This document shows, piece after piece, positions 1-9,088 of a stretch of 64,000 nucleotides of DNA (the stretch's first letter is position 1; each line of letters opens with the position of its first letter). The notes under the pieces are model-generated. The model had not been told where the DNA came from and did no database searches. It saw only the letters and a program-made list of their open reading frames with translations. Location: contig NZ_KV917378.1 in NCBI RefSeq assembly GCF_002019735.1, positions 1,886,869 to 1,950,868 on the forward strand, written 5' to 3'. Origin of the DNA: Salipaludibacillus agaradhaerens (lineage in GTDB: Bacteria > Bacillota > Bacilli > Bacillales > Salisediminibacteriaceae). Made by a program: the position numbers and the translations under genes.

Positions 1-1455
1 ATTGCTGAAATCTAATTTTTTCCGCCTCCGCCTTTACCCAAAGCTCACTTTCCTCTAATAAATACGCAAGTTGTAGTAACTGGTCTTCCCGTCCTTTTTG
101 CGCCATCATTTGAACACCGAGGGGAAGGCCGCTGGCAGTGACATGCAAAGGAAGAGACATAGCCGGCTGTCCCGTCAAATTAGCTAACTGTGTATACGGG
201 GAATATGTTAAGCTCGGTAAAAACATCTCATATATTAGCTTTTGTTTATCCTCAGTCATTAAACGGTCTTTAAACTGGGCTGCTTCTGCTTTCGAATATG
301 TTAACTCACCTACTTTTGGCGCTGGAAAAGCGGTTGTCGGGGTAACGTATATGTCATATTGTTGATGGAAATCAGCCATTACTGCAGCTGCCGTATCCCA
401 TGCCTGTAAACTTAGACTAAACTCTGCAGCACTTACGTGGCGTCCAGCTTCACTTAGCATCCATGATTCCAATTCAACATCATCGGAGGTAATGTTTTTT
501 CCTAATTTCATCATGACACCGGCCATTTCACCACTATTCATTAAATAATAATGTCTCATTAACTCCTCCCCATTAATTTTTGGAACAGCTTCTTCAACGT
601 GATACCCTTTTCTTGCAAGCCAGTTCACCGTCTTTTCTACCGCTTGAATAGCATCTTGAGACACTGGCGTTCCAACGGGGGAGGCCGTAGAGAATCCAAT
701 CGATAATGGCTCCTTTTGTTTCGTGAAGCAACTCTTGTCCAATAACGGGGTTTGAAAAGCTGCTTCTGGTTGAATGGTTTGGAGAAGCTTAAGCATAGCC
801 GCGCCATCTCTTACCGTGCGAGTTAAGACAAAATCAATGGCGGCCCCTTGCCATTGTCGTCCAACTCCAGGTCCTACTGGTGTCCGTCCCCTCGTTGGCT
901 TTAAGCCAAACAAGCTCGTAAAAGAAGCTGGAATGCGTATGGACCCGCCCCCATCACTAGCACCGGCCACTGGAACGATGCCCGCCGCCACAGCAGCAGC
1001 AGAACCGCCACTTGATCCTCCTGGAGAATAACTCGTGTTCCATGGATTTTTCGTCACCCCATGTAGAACAGGTTCTGTAATATTTTTCAGCCCAAATTCC
1101 GGGGTATTAGTGTGGCCTATCACGACCATCCCACTTTCACGAAGTTTCTTTACAAAATGAGAATCATAATGAGCCTTATAAGTTGACATGACGCTTGCCC
1201 CTGAAGTAAGTGGTTCTCCGGCAACTGCTTGCGAAATATTTTTAAGCAATAAAGGAACCCCTGTAAAAGCACCCGAAACCAGTTTTTCCTTCAAAGCTAT
1301 ATCATATCTAGAATTGACGACTGCATTAATGTGGGATTAACCCTCTCTAGCTGTTCAAAGCTAAGGGCCACCATTTCCTCTGCGGCCACTTCTTTTTTTC
1401 TAATTAATTCTGCTATATCAGTAGCATCCAGTTTTATATATGTTTCTCTCTTCAT
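1..1455 (-). pseudogene. Amidase-signature family hydrolase, frameshifted and cut by window edge
   Basis: Reading leftwards from an ATG at 1455, preceded by GGAG, the protein begins like an amidase-signature enzyme and stops early. The rest of the family continues in another frame from about 1328 to position 1. One missing base near 1325-1332 explains the shift, because 'ERVNPT' joins 'INAVVNSRYD' across it. The downstream frame holds all three catalytic elements of the Ser-Ser-Lys triad: Lys in 'VPLLLKN', the glycine/serine motif '[14 protein letters not shown]', and '[10 protein letters not shown]'. The substrate cannot be read from this; relatives hydrolyse diverse amides, including nylon-type cyclic dimers. 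The gene runs off the left end, so its C-terminus is unseen. It is either a recent pseudogene or a sequencing error, since the rest of the frame is undamaged. Confidence 0.8.
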
Positions 1456-1516
1456 CAATCATCACTCCATTTCATATCACCTTATTCATTAAATTATAAC
1501 AAAGCCACCATTACAT

Positions 1517-1542
1517 GTTTCAACAGGAATGACGTGTGGAAT
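1517..1542 (+). promoter_or_regulatory. Candidate sigma-B promoter of csbD
   Basis: GTTTCA (1517-1522) and TGGAAT (1537-1542) are separated by 14 bases and resemble the sigma-B consensus GTTTAA / GGGWAW. The site lies about 40 bases before csbD, a family that belongs to the sigma-B general stress regulon in Bacillus subtilis. The -10 matches imperfectly, so this is a proposal supported by context. Confidence 0.4.
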
Positions 1543-1584
1543 ATGAGACATAACACGTTAATAAAATAAAGGGAGTGATCCAAC

Positions 1585-1782
1585 ATGAATCAAGAACAGC
1601 TAAAAGGGAAATGGCAACAGCTTACTGGTGAAACCAAGAAAAAGTGGGCAAAGCTCACTGACGATGATTTAAAGCAAGTAGACGGTAGCAAAGATAAACT
1701 CATTGGGAAAATTCAGGAACGTTATGGAAAGTCAAAAGAAGAAGCAGAAAAAGAAGTGAACAATTGGAAAACAGAAAATTAA
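1585..1782 (+). CDS. csbD: CsbD-family general stress protein
   Basis: A 65-residue, highly charged, helical protein with the CsbD pattern: 'LKGKWQQLTGE' at the N-terminus, a central 'DGSKDKLIGKIQERYGKSKEEAEKEV' type helix and a tryptophan near the end. Length is typical. Members are abundant small proteins induced by general stress through sigma-B; their biochemical role is unknown. The start is set by GGGAGTG eight or nine bases before the ATG. The gene is monocistronic, with a candidate sigma-B promoter in front and a hairpin terminator behind. Confidence 0.9.
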   Translation: MNQEQLKGKWQQLTGETKKKWAKLTDDDLKQVDGSKDKLIGKIQERYGKSKEEAEKEVNNWKTEN

Positions 1783-1807
1783 ACAGTGACGTATCATGAG
1801 GAAGAAC

Positions 1808-1837
1808 GAGCTGGTGGTTGATGGCACCAGCTCATTT
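1808..1837 (+). terminator. Rho-independent terminator after csbD
   Basis: Perfect 9-bp inverted repeat GAGCTGGTG / CACCAGCTC (1808-1816 and 1825-1833) with an 8-base loop, 26 bases after the csbD stop. Only a short ATTT follows, so termination strength is uncertain. Confidence 0.6.
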
Positions 1838-1931
1838 CTCACGCTCTTATTTAATAACCATTTTGGGACATGCCATCTGTCCGTCCAGCCCTCTTTAGTC
1901 AGCGGCTTCTATGCCCCATTTTTATACTTAC

Positions 1932-2076
1932 AAACAAACTTGCATCAATGGGCTTGTCATCCTTCTACCGCTGATTGTTAGTTGCCTCAATCAGGACATT
2001 AACGTCCGTCAACTCACATTTAACTAGATTTAGCTCTTCACTTTATAGTGCTTTACGGACGGTTATCTGTGATAAA
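1932..2076 (+). repeat. Dispersed structured intergenic repeat, copy A (near full length)
   Basis: About 145 bp. It contains a degenerate first hairpin ending in GCTGATTG, the middle segment AATCAGGACATTAACGTCCG, and the terminal core CTTTACGGACGGTTATCTGT followed by GATAAA. The same order of blocks recurs at 10.95, 16.6, 28.0, 43.7, 54.9, 58.6 and 63.8 kb. The end of this copy lies about 40 bases before the next gene and may form part of its promoter region. Confidence 0.75.
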
Positions 2077-2115
2077 ATAATAGCTGTAAACATTCTATTT
2101 AGAGGGGCTTTTCTT

Positions 2116-2412
2116 ATGGGAATTTTAATCACCTTTTTAGTTATGATAGCAGGCGTTTTTGCTATTTATTTTATAAACATCGCTCTGATCCGGACACAAT
2201 TAGAAGAACTCACTCACCGTCATAAGCGTGGAGATAGTTTAAGTGGTGATGTGGAAGAATGGGAATATTACTTGAACAAACTATTTTGGAAACCTTTTGG
2301 CACTAAAAAAACACTCCTAACTTACGGACCTCATTTTGAAGACTACATGAAACAAAATTATCCTCACACAGATTCTGACGTATTGAAAAAAATCAAAAAG
2401 CTTCAACGATAA
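2116..2412 (+). CDS. Small membrane protein of unknown function
   Basis: 98 residues starting at the ATG preceded by AGAGGGG. Upstream in-frame codons run through the repeat and are unlikely to be coding. Residues 3-25 form one hydrophobic membrane segment, followed by a soluble, charged tail with 'EEWEYYLNKLFWKPFG' and a basic C-terminus 'LKKIKKLQR'. I do not recognise the family. The gene stands alone, with a repeat element in front and a good terminator behind. Confidence 0.65.
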   Translation: MGILITFLVMIAGVFAIYFINIALIRTQLEELTHRHKRGDSLSGDVEEWEYYLNKLFWKPFGTKKTLLTYGPHFEDYMKQNYPHTDSDVLKKIKKLQR

Positions 2413-2413
2413 C

Positions 2414-2450
2414 GGTTGCCACTTTATTATGGCAGCCTTACTTTTTATTT
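2414..2450 (+). terminator. Rho-independent terminator
   Basis: Stem GGTTGCCA / TGGCAGCC (7 of 8 pairs) starting 2 bases after the stop codon, followed by CTTTTTATTTT. Confidence 0.8.
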
Positions 2451-2508
2451 TCACAAAACCGACACTTCCTTAGCTTATAGAATATTTACAATGTTCCCCT
2501 AATACGTT

Positions 2509-2530
2509 ATTATACCCTTAAGGGTATAAT
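2509..2530. promoter_or_regulatory. CsoR/CstR-type operator overlapping a -10 box
   Basis: A perfect 22-bp palindrome whose 18-bp core is TATACCCTTAAGGGTATA. Its right edge is TATAAT (2525-2530), a consensus -10 hexamer, so a bound repressor would block initiation. The ATACCC...GGGTAT arrangement is that of CsoR-family operators. The gene behind it is a persulfide/CoA-disulfide enzyme, which suggests the per- and polysulfide-sensing member CstR rather than the copper sensor. No csoR/cstR gene is in this window. Confidence 0.65.
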
Positions 2531-2554
2531 CGACCAATTATGGAGGAGATAAAG

Positions 2555-4492
2555 ATGACGAAAAAAATCGTGATTGTAGGAGGCGTTGCAGGTGGAGCTA
2601 CTGCTGCTGCAAGGCTTCGACGACTAGATGAACGTTCTCACATCGTATTAGTTGAAAGAGGAGAACATATTTCGTTCGCTAACTGTGGATTACCTTATTA
2701 TATTGGCGGGACCATTAAAGACCGAGAAAAATTACTCGTACAAACAGTAGAAGGGATGTCCAAGCGGTTTAGGCTAGATATTCGTAATTTATCAGAAGTG
2801 ACTCGGATTAATCGGGATGAGAAAACAGTTACCATTCACAATTTATCAAATGATGACGTGTATACGGAATCTTATGACGAGCTCATTCTCTCACCTGGAG
2901 CTAAACCAATCGTACCACCTTTCGAGGGATTAGCTGATGCTCATAATATCTTTACATTACGCAATATTCCGGACATGGATAAGATTAAACAGTGGATTGA
3001 TAATCAGAAGCCCCAAAAAGCCACTGTGATTGGCGGTGGCTTCATCGGTTTGGAAATGGCAGAAAACCTTCACGCGCAAGGGCTTACAGTTACAATTGTA
3101 GAAAAATCTAATCAAGTGATGGCACCGCTTGATCCCGAAATGGCTGCTATTGTTCACGAACACATTAGAACAAAAGCATCACTTATTTTAAATAATGGCG
3201 TTAAACACTTTTCAGAAAAAGGTCAGATTATCACACTTGAAAATGGCGAGGAGCTAACAAGTGATATCACCATTTTAGCTATTGGTGTTCGCCCTGAAAA
3301 CGAGTTAGCGGTCCAAGCTAGACTATTAACTGGTGAAAGGGGAGGGATTATAGTGAATGACTATTTGCAAACTGACGACCCTCATATTTACGCAATAGGG
3401 GATGCCATCGAAGTCGTCGATTTTAATCACCAAACACCGACGATGGTTCCCCTTGCTTGGCCAGCTAATCGTCAAGGACGCCTTGTTGCCGATGCTATTT
3501 ATGGTCATAAAAGACCGTATACTGGTACACTCGGGACTGCCATTGCAAAAGTATTTGACCTTACGGTTGCTGTTACAGGAAACAACGAAAAAACGCTATC
3601 ATCATTAGATATCCCTTATCGATTCGTTCACCTTCATCCAGTATCACATGCTGGTTATTATCCAGGAGGATCACCGATCTCAATGAAAATGACCTTCGAT
3701 CCAAACACTGGTGTTATTTATGGGGTCCAAGGTGTTGGAAGAGATGGCGTTGACAAGCGCATCGATGTGATCGCCACGGCTATTAAAGGTGGGTTAACCG
3801 TTTATGACTTACCTGATTTGGAATTGGCTTATGCACCCCCTTACTCGTCAGCAAAAGATCCTGTCAATATGCTCGGATACGTAGCTTCACATATCGTTGA
3901 TGGCGAACTAGAGGTGGTCTCCGCCTATGACATTGACTCAATTGTCGCTGAGGGCGGTTTCCTCATTGATGTGAGACATCCACAGGAAATTAAACTAGGC
4001 GGTATTCCAGGTGCTGTCAACATTCCGTTAGATGAGCTGCGTGACCGTCTAGATACATTACCAAAGGACAAACCGATCTATGTAACATGTCAAGTAGGTT
4101 TACGCGGCTACCTTGCCACGCGTATCTTAAATGAAAATGGCTTCTCTAGCATCAATATAAGTGGTGGCTATAAAACGTATCGCTTTATCAAAAATGAAAA
4201 TATTCAAGATGATAGCGATAAAAAAAGCAACATCTCGATTCAATCACGAGAGAATGTACCGGTTCATGATACTTTCATTGACGCTGTAGGGCTTGCTTGC
4301 CCAGGACCGATTGTGAAGCTCCATAAAGCGATTAACGACCTCTCGTCTGAGCAAACGGTAAACATAACTGTCTCTGATCCTGGATTTACAAACGACGTTA
4401 CCGCATGGTGTAAAAATACCGGAAATGAGTTAGTGTCACTAAATGAGCACAAAGATAAGCGAACTTTTTCCGCTGTGATTAAAAAGAAGTAA
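2555..4492 (+). CDS. CoA-disulfide reductase fused to rhodanese and TusA domains
   Basis: 645 residues from the ATG preceded by GGAGGAGATAAAG; an ATG 15 bases upstream precedes this site and is not used. Domain 1 (about 1-450) is a flavin-dependent pyridine nucleotide-disulfide oxidoreductase: dinucleotide motif 'GGVAGGATAAAR' at 9-20, redox Cys44 in 'FANCGLPYYIGG', a second NAD(P)H motif 'VIGGGFIGLEMAENL', and 'YAIGDA'. Domain 2 (about 460-550) is a rhodanese with Cys512 in 'CQVGLRG'. Domain 3 (about 573-645) is a TusA/SirA sulfur carrier with Cys582 in 'ACPGP'. The family reduces CoA disulfides and persulfides, and the added domains can accept and pass sulfane sulfur. All catalytic cysteines are present. 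Regulation is probably by CstR through the palindrome just upstream. Monocistronic. Confidence 0.92.
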   Translation: MTKKIVIVGGVAGGATAAARLRRLDERSHIVLVERGEHISFANCGLPYYIGGTIKDREKLLVQTVEGMSKRFRLDIRNLSEVTRINRDEKTVTIHNLSNDDVYTESYDELILSPGAKPIVPPFEGLADAHNIFTLRNIPDMDKIKQWIDNQKPQKATVIGGGFIGLEMAENLHAQGLTVTIVEKSNQVMAPLDPEMAAIVHEHIRTKASLILNNGVKHFSEKGQIITLENGEELTSDITILAIGVRPENELAVQARLLTGERGGIIVNDYLQTDDPHIYAIGDAIEVVDFNHQTPTMVPLAWPANRQGRLVADAIYGHKRPYTGTLGTAIAKVFDLTVAVTGNNEKTLSSLDIPYRFVHLHPVSHAGYYPGGSPISMKMTFDPNTGVIYGVQGVGRDGVDKRIDVIATAIKGGLTVYDLPDLELAYAPPYSSAKDPVNMLGYVASHIVDGELEVVSAYDIDSIVAEGGFLIDVRHPQEIKLGGIPGAVNIPLDELRDRLDTLPKDKPIYVTCQVGLRGYLATRILNENGFSSINISGGYKTYRFIKNENIQDDSDKKSNISIQSRENVPVHDTFIDAVGLACPGPIVKLHKAINDLSSEQTVNITVSDPGFTNDVTAWCKNTGNELVSLNEHKDKRTFSAVIKKK

Positions 4493-4501
4493 CGGTAAAG
4501 A

Positions 4502-4547
4502 AAAGGCTGTCCTCACATCATCATGTGATCGACAGCCTTTGTTTGTT
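4502..4547. terminator. Strong terminator between convergent genes
   Basis: AAAGGCTGTC (4502-4511) pairs with GACAGCCTTT (4531-4540), with an inner CACAT/ATGTG extension, then GTTTGTT. It serves the plus-strand reductase; A-rich DNA on its left could make it bidirectional for cydC. Confidence 0.85.
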
Positions 4548-4647
4548 AGGTACCTTGAGTGCCAGATTTCCTTCGATTAAGTGACTTACACCTCTTTTTA
4601 CCACTATGTTTACATAGTACGATACTCAGGCATTCCCACTGAAACAT

Positions 4648-6372
4648 TCAAGCAGAAAACAACGTGTTTTCAATTTCTTTCATACCGTAAAAATAACCTT
4701 GCTTTTCTATCAACTCATCATATGTTCCTGCTTCTACAACCTGTGCTTCATTCATCACGATAATCTGATCCATCTTCTCTAACCCTGCCAGTCGATGGCT
4801 CACCAGTAGGACGGTATCTTCTTTGGCTTGAGCTAATAAATTATCATAAATGAGCCGTTCTGTAACAGCGTCTACTGACGATGTCGGTTCATCGAGCAAC
4901 CAAAGTTTACTTCCTTTTAGTAATGCTCTCGCAATGGCAAAACGCTGCCTTTCACCTCCAGACAGGTTTCCCCCTTTCTCAAGCACGCGATCCTCAAGTG
5001 AAAATGTGTCTAATCCTACGTTTTTTAAGGCGTTAAACATATCTGTATCTGATAAGTCATCTTTAGCAAGTTGTAAGTTATCTCGAACCGTACCGTAAAA
5101 TAAGTGGTGATCCTGCAATAACGTATTAGTTCCTTTCCAAATACTTTCTTTTTCTAAACGTGTAATGTCTTTTCCATTGAGATAGACGTCACCCTTTTCA
5201 GCCTGATAGATCTTTAAAATAAGCTGTAATAAGGTAGATTTACCTGAACCACTCGGGCCCACAATAGCTGTCTTTGACCCTGGTGGTATGTTAATAGACA
5301 CCTCTTTTAAGGCTTCTCTTTCTTCTTCTGGATAAGTGAAGGTCACGTTATCCATTGAAATACCCCACGTTTCTTTATGATTCAGTGTCTCTACCTCGTG
5401 CTCTTCCACCCTCTCCATATCTTCTTCATGAATGATCAGGTTTAATCGACTCGCCGCCCGTCGGTTATCTTCAAAGTGGTAAGGAAATGCCGCCATAGGA
5501 GAGACATTTTCAAATACTGTTAATGAAATCATCACTAACATCGCTAGGAAAACCCCTTCCAATATTCCCTCAGATACTAAATAAACTCCCACAATAAGAA
5601 CCGCCCAAGAGACAAGCATCGTCAACGCCTGATTCACAGATTGACTGATTAATGCTCGATCACTTTGATGTTCCTGCTCTTTAATATAAGTCGCTGAAGC
5701 CTCATTAAGTTCTCTTTCCTGAGCCGCCAGTTTTCTATGAATTTTTAAATCTTTAAAGCCATATAAAAATTCAGTCGCTTCAGTTGAGACACTGCCACGT
5801 TTTTCTCTCACATTATTTTCGATTTTCGTCTGCATAGAAGCGAATACTAACGGTACGATTAAACCGGTTAAGATCATCCCTGCCATTAACGTAAACGCCA
5901 CGTGAACAGAAAAGAAAAGGGTCAATGTCACCGTTGCTAAGAAGACGACAATCATAATGAGCGGCGGATAGAATACTCTTAGAAAATAATTTTGTAAACT
6001 TTCCACATCACCTACAATACGAGACAGTAAATCACCACTCCGATACTTATGAAAAATTCTCGGAGCAAGTGGTTCAATTTTTTCATAAAAATGAACACGT
6101 AAGTTGCTTAGTATCGTAAACGTCGCGCGATGAGAGTAATAGCGTTCTGCATACCGGCTGATCGCCCGAGTAACACTGAACAGTTTGAGCAACGCGATCG
6201 TCACGGTTAGGACATAGAAAGGCGGTAGCAGGGCAGCTCTGGAAATGAGATAACCACTGTTAGCGAATAGTAAAACACCACCCATACCAGCGAGAAAGCC
6301 AAACAGAACGGAAAGAAATATATCTTTCTTTTCACTGACCATAAATTTAAACATGATCGCTGTATCCTTCAT
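4648..6372 (-). CDS. cydC: CydC subunit of thiol exporter, ABC permease/ATPase
   Basis: 574 residues. Six predicted membrane helices fill about residues 15-300 and include the CydC-type stretch 'FSVTRAISRYAERYYSHRATF'. The ATPase domain (about 340-570) carries Walker A 'GPSGSGKSTLL', signature 'LSGGERQRFAIARA' and Walker B 'LWLLDEPTSS'. CydC pairs with CydD to export cysteine or glutathione, which is needed for assembly of cytochrome bd oxidase. The start ATG overlaps the cydD stop by 4 bases (ATGA), so the two are translationally coupled. Length is normal and all motifs are intact. Some Bacillus annotations swap the letters C and D. Confidence 0.93.
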   Translation of the reverse strand: MKDTAIMFKFMVSEKKDIFLSVLFGFLAGMGGVLLFANSGYLISRAALLPPFYVLTVTIALLKLFSVTRAISRYAERYYSHRATFTILSNLRVHFYEKIEPLAPRIFHKYRSGDLLSRIVGDVESLQNYFLRVFYPPLIMIVVFLATVTLTLFFSVHVAFTLMAGMILTGLIVPLVFASMQTKIENNVREKRGSVSTEATEFLYGFKDLKIHRKLAAQERELNEASATYIKEQEHQSDRALISQSVNQALTMLVSWAVLIVGVYLVSEGILEGVFLAMLVMISLTVFENVSPMAAFPYHFEDNRRAASRLNLIIHEEDMERVEEHEVETLNHKETWGISMDNVTFTYPEEEREALKEVSINIPPGSKTAIVGPSGSGKSTLLQLILKIYQAEKGDVYLNGKDITRLEKESIWKGTNTLLQDHHLFYGTVRDNLQLAKDDLSDTDMFNALKNVGLDTFSLEDRVLEKGGNLSGGERQRFAIARALLKGSKLWLLDEPTSSVDAVTERLIYDNLLAQAKEDTVLLVSHRLAGLEKMDQIIVMNEAQVVEAGTYDELIEKQGYFYGMKEIENTLFSA

Positions 6373-8102
6373 TCCGCTCTTCCCCCTTGCTGTGTCATCA
6401 CCATGTTTTGATAATCTACAGACTCTCTTAACAGCTGTTCATGAGTCCCTGATGCTTTCACCTGACCATGACTCAGTAATAAAATTGAATCGGCTTCTTT
6501 TATCGTATGAAGCCTGTGCGCCACTGTAATAACAGTTGCTTTCTGTCCGAGTTCTTTCATACTTTGTTGTAAGATTTGTTCGGTTTTCAAATCAAGGCCT
6601 ACGGTCGGCTCATCAAATAAAATAATCGTAGGCTTCTTAAGAAAGGCTCGTGCTAATGCAACGCGCTGTTTTTCCCCACCAGACAGTCCTCGACCACCTT
6701 CACCAACTGCAGTATCATACCCTTTTTCAAGACGCTCAATCATGTGAGAGATACCAGCTTTTTCTGCAGCCATTCTCACCTCTAAATCGGAGACATTCTC
6801 TGATACACCGAGAATAATATTATCTTTTATCGTACCGGAGAAAATATAAGGATTTTGTGAAATATAGCTTATCTGAGTAAACCAAGCCTCTTCGCTGTAT
6901 GTAGCCATTGATTTATGATCCAACAATACGTTTCCACTTTCAGGACGAATTAACCCAGAAAGAATGTTTAACAGTGTGGACTTCCCAGCCCCACTCGGCC
7001 CGATAATGGCTACATGGCTCATTGGTGGGATAACGGTGCTGACATTATCTAAGGCGGTCCGTTCTCCCCCGTATGAGAAGCTTAAATTTTGTAACTCAAT
7101 TGTCGGTGGCATTGAGGGGTTTTTAAACGTCTCCTTCCCCCAACCTACTGGTAATTCGTCTTCTTCAAGCTCCTCCTGCACTCGTTTTGCAGCAGCAACA
7201 CTTCCTCGTCCTGTATGAAAGGCAGAGCCCAACTCTTTTAAGGAAGCAAAAAATTCAGGAACGAGAATAAGGACGAAAAAGGCTGTGAAAAATGATAATT
7301 GCTGATACACCACTAATCGAAGACCCACTTCTAACGCCACTAGAGCCGTGCTGAGCATTGAAATGAATTCCAGCATCAACGACGATAAAAAAGCAATCTT
7401 AAGCACTTTCATTGTCGCTTCTCGGTAATCTAAACTACTTTGCCGCAAATCTTCTTTTTTTTCTTTTGCACGTCCAAAAAATTTCAACGTGGCCAACCCT
7501 TGCAGAAGGTCTAGAAAGCGCCCAGAGAAAATGGACAGTTTCTCCATTTGTTCTTCTGATTTCTGTTGCGTATTTTTCCCAACGATCGCCATCGTAATAG
7601 GAATAAAAGGTGCCGTAATAAGGAGAATAAGACCTGAAACCCAATTGTATGAAAATATCGCTATAAGCATCATTAACGGAATAATCGTCGCTTGAATTCT
7701 AATGGGGTAATAATGACTGAAATAACTGTCTACTTCATCCACAGAATCCATGAGGACACTGACTTTTTCACCTGACTGTCCTTTTAAAGAGGCTTGTAAT
7801 GGATTTCTCGAATATTTCTTTAATAACACTTGCCTTAACTGTTTTTTTACAGAGGCCGCCATATGAATACCAGTTCGCCCATTCACATAACTAAAGAGCG
7901 CCCTCATAATAAGTGCAAGGGCCAATAAACCAAATTGTGGTATAACATCTTGAAAGGACCCATTATTAAGAAATATATGGTCAACAATGGCCACAATAAG
8001 GTAAGCTTGAGCAATAATTGAGGCGCCGATAATAAGGGATCCTACCATTAGCACTAATGTGTGTCGACGCTTTGATTTGGCCATTTTTTTTAAATCTGCC
8101 AT
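6369..8102 (-). CDS. cydD: CydD subunit of thiol exporter, ABC permease/ATPase
   Basis: 577 residues from the ATG at 8102, chosen because AAGGAGAA lies in front of it; an earlier in-frame ATG precedes the ribosome-binding site. The N-terminal half holds the six transmembrane helices of a type-1 ABC exporter. The C-terminal ATPase has Walker A 'GPSGAGKSTLL', signature 'LSGGEKQRVALARA' and Walker B 'TIILFDEPT'. Together with CydC it forms a heterodimeric thiol exporter of the cytoplasmic membrane required for cytochrome bd maturation. In B. subtilis these genes follow cydAB; here no oxidase gene is adjacent on either side, so cydAB must lie elsewhere or be absent. Confidence 0.93.
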   Translation of the reverse strand: MADLKKMAKSKRRHTLVLMVGSLIIGASIIAQAYLIVAIVDHIFLNNGSFQDVIPQFGLLALALIMRALFSYVNGRTGIHMAASVKKQLRQVLLKKYSRNPLQASLKGQSGEKVSVLMDSVDEVDSYFSHYYPIRIQATIIPLMMLIAIFSYNWVSGLILLITAPFIPITMAIVGKNTQQKSEEQMEKLSIFSGRFLDLLQGLATLKFFGRAKEKKEDLRQSSLDYREATMKVLKIAFLSSLMLEFISMLSTALVALEVGLRLVVYQQLSFFTAFFVLILVPEFFASLKELGSAFHTGRGSVAAAKRVQEELEEDELPVGWGKETFKNPSMPPTIELQNLSFSYGGERTALDNVSTVIPPMSHVAIIGPSGAGKSTLLNILSGLIRPESGNVLLDHKSMATYSEEAWFTQISYISQNPYIFSGTIKDNIILGVSENVSDLEVRMAAEKAGISHMIERLEKGYDTAVGEGGRGLSGGEKQRVALARAFLKKPTIILFDEPTVGLDLKTEQILQQSMKELGQKATVITVAHRLHTIKEADSILLLSHGQVKASGTHEQLLRESVDYQNMVMTQQGGRAE

Positions 8103-8651
8103 ATGTGTCACGTTCTCCTTGTAAATATAATATATTTTCACTGCGGTTATAGTGTTTATGTCTTTATTCTAAATGATTACACGGTGATGTTCATCTTTCA
8201 ACCCTTAATATTATTATGACACTTTTGTGACAAAGCAATCGAATGAGAGTTAAACGTCCACTCGACGACTAAGTCATTGTTGTATTTAGAACTCGCCTCT
8301 CAGTAAACTATCCCGTCTCATCCCAAATCCCTTACTTTAATAAAGAAAGAACAATTTATGTATATCCCATCACGAAAGTGCTATTATGATCGTCAATCAT
8401 ATTTTTGCATAGAACCAGTTGTATCATACAAACTGTATCTGCAAAAATGACTCTTGCATGGTTCTTCCACTACAGGCGAACGACTTTCTTCCTCGCATAA
8501 CATAGGTCCACTGCGAGCCTACATAAGACAAGGTAGAGAGCCGATGTCAAGGGGGGGACCGATAGATGAAAGGGAGTAAATGGCTAACATAACAACAGCT
8601 ATTTTCGGATTTAGGTAGCATTAAAGTTCACTATAACTTGAATCAAATGAT
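8103..8651. other. 549-bp intergenic region without a recognised gene
   Basis: The part next to cydD should contain its promoter, reading leftwards. I see no convincing reading frame, RNA gene or repeat copy. A GTGACA-containing stretch near 8218-8232 (CACTTTTGTGACAAAG) might be a redox-regulator half-site, but it is not a full palindrome. Confidence 0.5.
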
Positions 8652-8697
8652 GGCAAAAAAAAGAGTAAACCCCGACATCACAGTCGGTGTTTCTCTT
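8652..8697 (-). terminator. Terminator of the holin/amidase unit
   Basis: On the minus strand a long stem with AAACACCGAC / GTCGGGGTTT at its centre and flanking AGAG/CTCT pairs is followed by an uninterrupted T-run (the A-run at 8656-8663 on the plus strand). It lies about 15 bases after the holin stop. Confidence 0.85.
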
Positions 8698-8711
8698 GAT
8701 GAAAGCTATCC

Positions 8712-9002
8712 CTATTCTGGCGACCGCTGTGGTGATTGCTGTTTCTTTATGAGCTTAACCTGACAATGACCTAATTCAAATAACCCAGTGGCTGCAAGTC
8801 CAGCAATCCCTCCAGCCCATAATCTTAAAGCCAGGTCTAATTCTGACAATGGATAAGTGACTCCTCCTATTAGAAGACCGATAATAACTGAGAGAATCGG
8901 AAAGAATTGCTTTGGAAAGGACGTCGTTTTTTTAACGAGTTCTATAATAGCAACGACAAGGGGGGAAATAAGTGAGGCTAAGACAAGAACTGTTTCCATC
9001 AC
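8712..9002 (-). CDS. A118-type phage holin
   Basis: 96 residues with a hydrophobic N-terminal helix, a short 'KKTTSFPKQFFP' linker, a second hydrophobic segment, and the diagnostic 'LWAGGIAGLAATGLFE' third segment, ending in a charged tail. Layout and length match the listerial phage A118 holin family. Holins open the membrane so that the endolysin reaches the wall. The gene lies directly after the wall amidase on the same strand and ends at a strong terminator, forming a two-gene lysis cassette. No phage structural genes are nearby, so it is a phage remnant or a domesticated lysis module. Confidence 0.75.
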   Translation of the reverse strand: MMETVLVLASLISPLVVAIIELVKKTTSFPKQFFPILSVIIGLLIGGVTYPLSELDLALRLWAGGIAGLAATGLFELGHCQVKLIKKQQSPQRSPE

Positions 9003-9088
9003 CCAACGCCTCCTTTTTAATAATGCCGAGAGTTTATCTTAACCATTTGGTTCCTTAGTCTAACAAATATAATAAGGTAGAGGACCGA

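Noticed and set aside
1796-1981. 61-codon plus-strand frame after csbD
   Set aside because: It runs through the csbD terminator and the start of a dispersed repeat, has no ribosome-binding site and no protein-like pattern.
8215-8235. Rex or Fnr operator before cydD
   Set aside because: TTGTGACAAAG has only one good half-site and no matching second half at the right distance.
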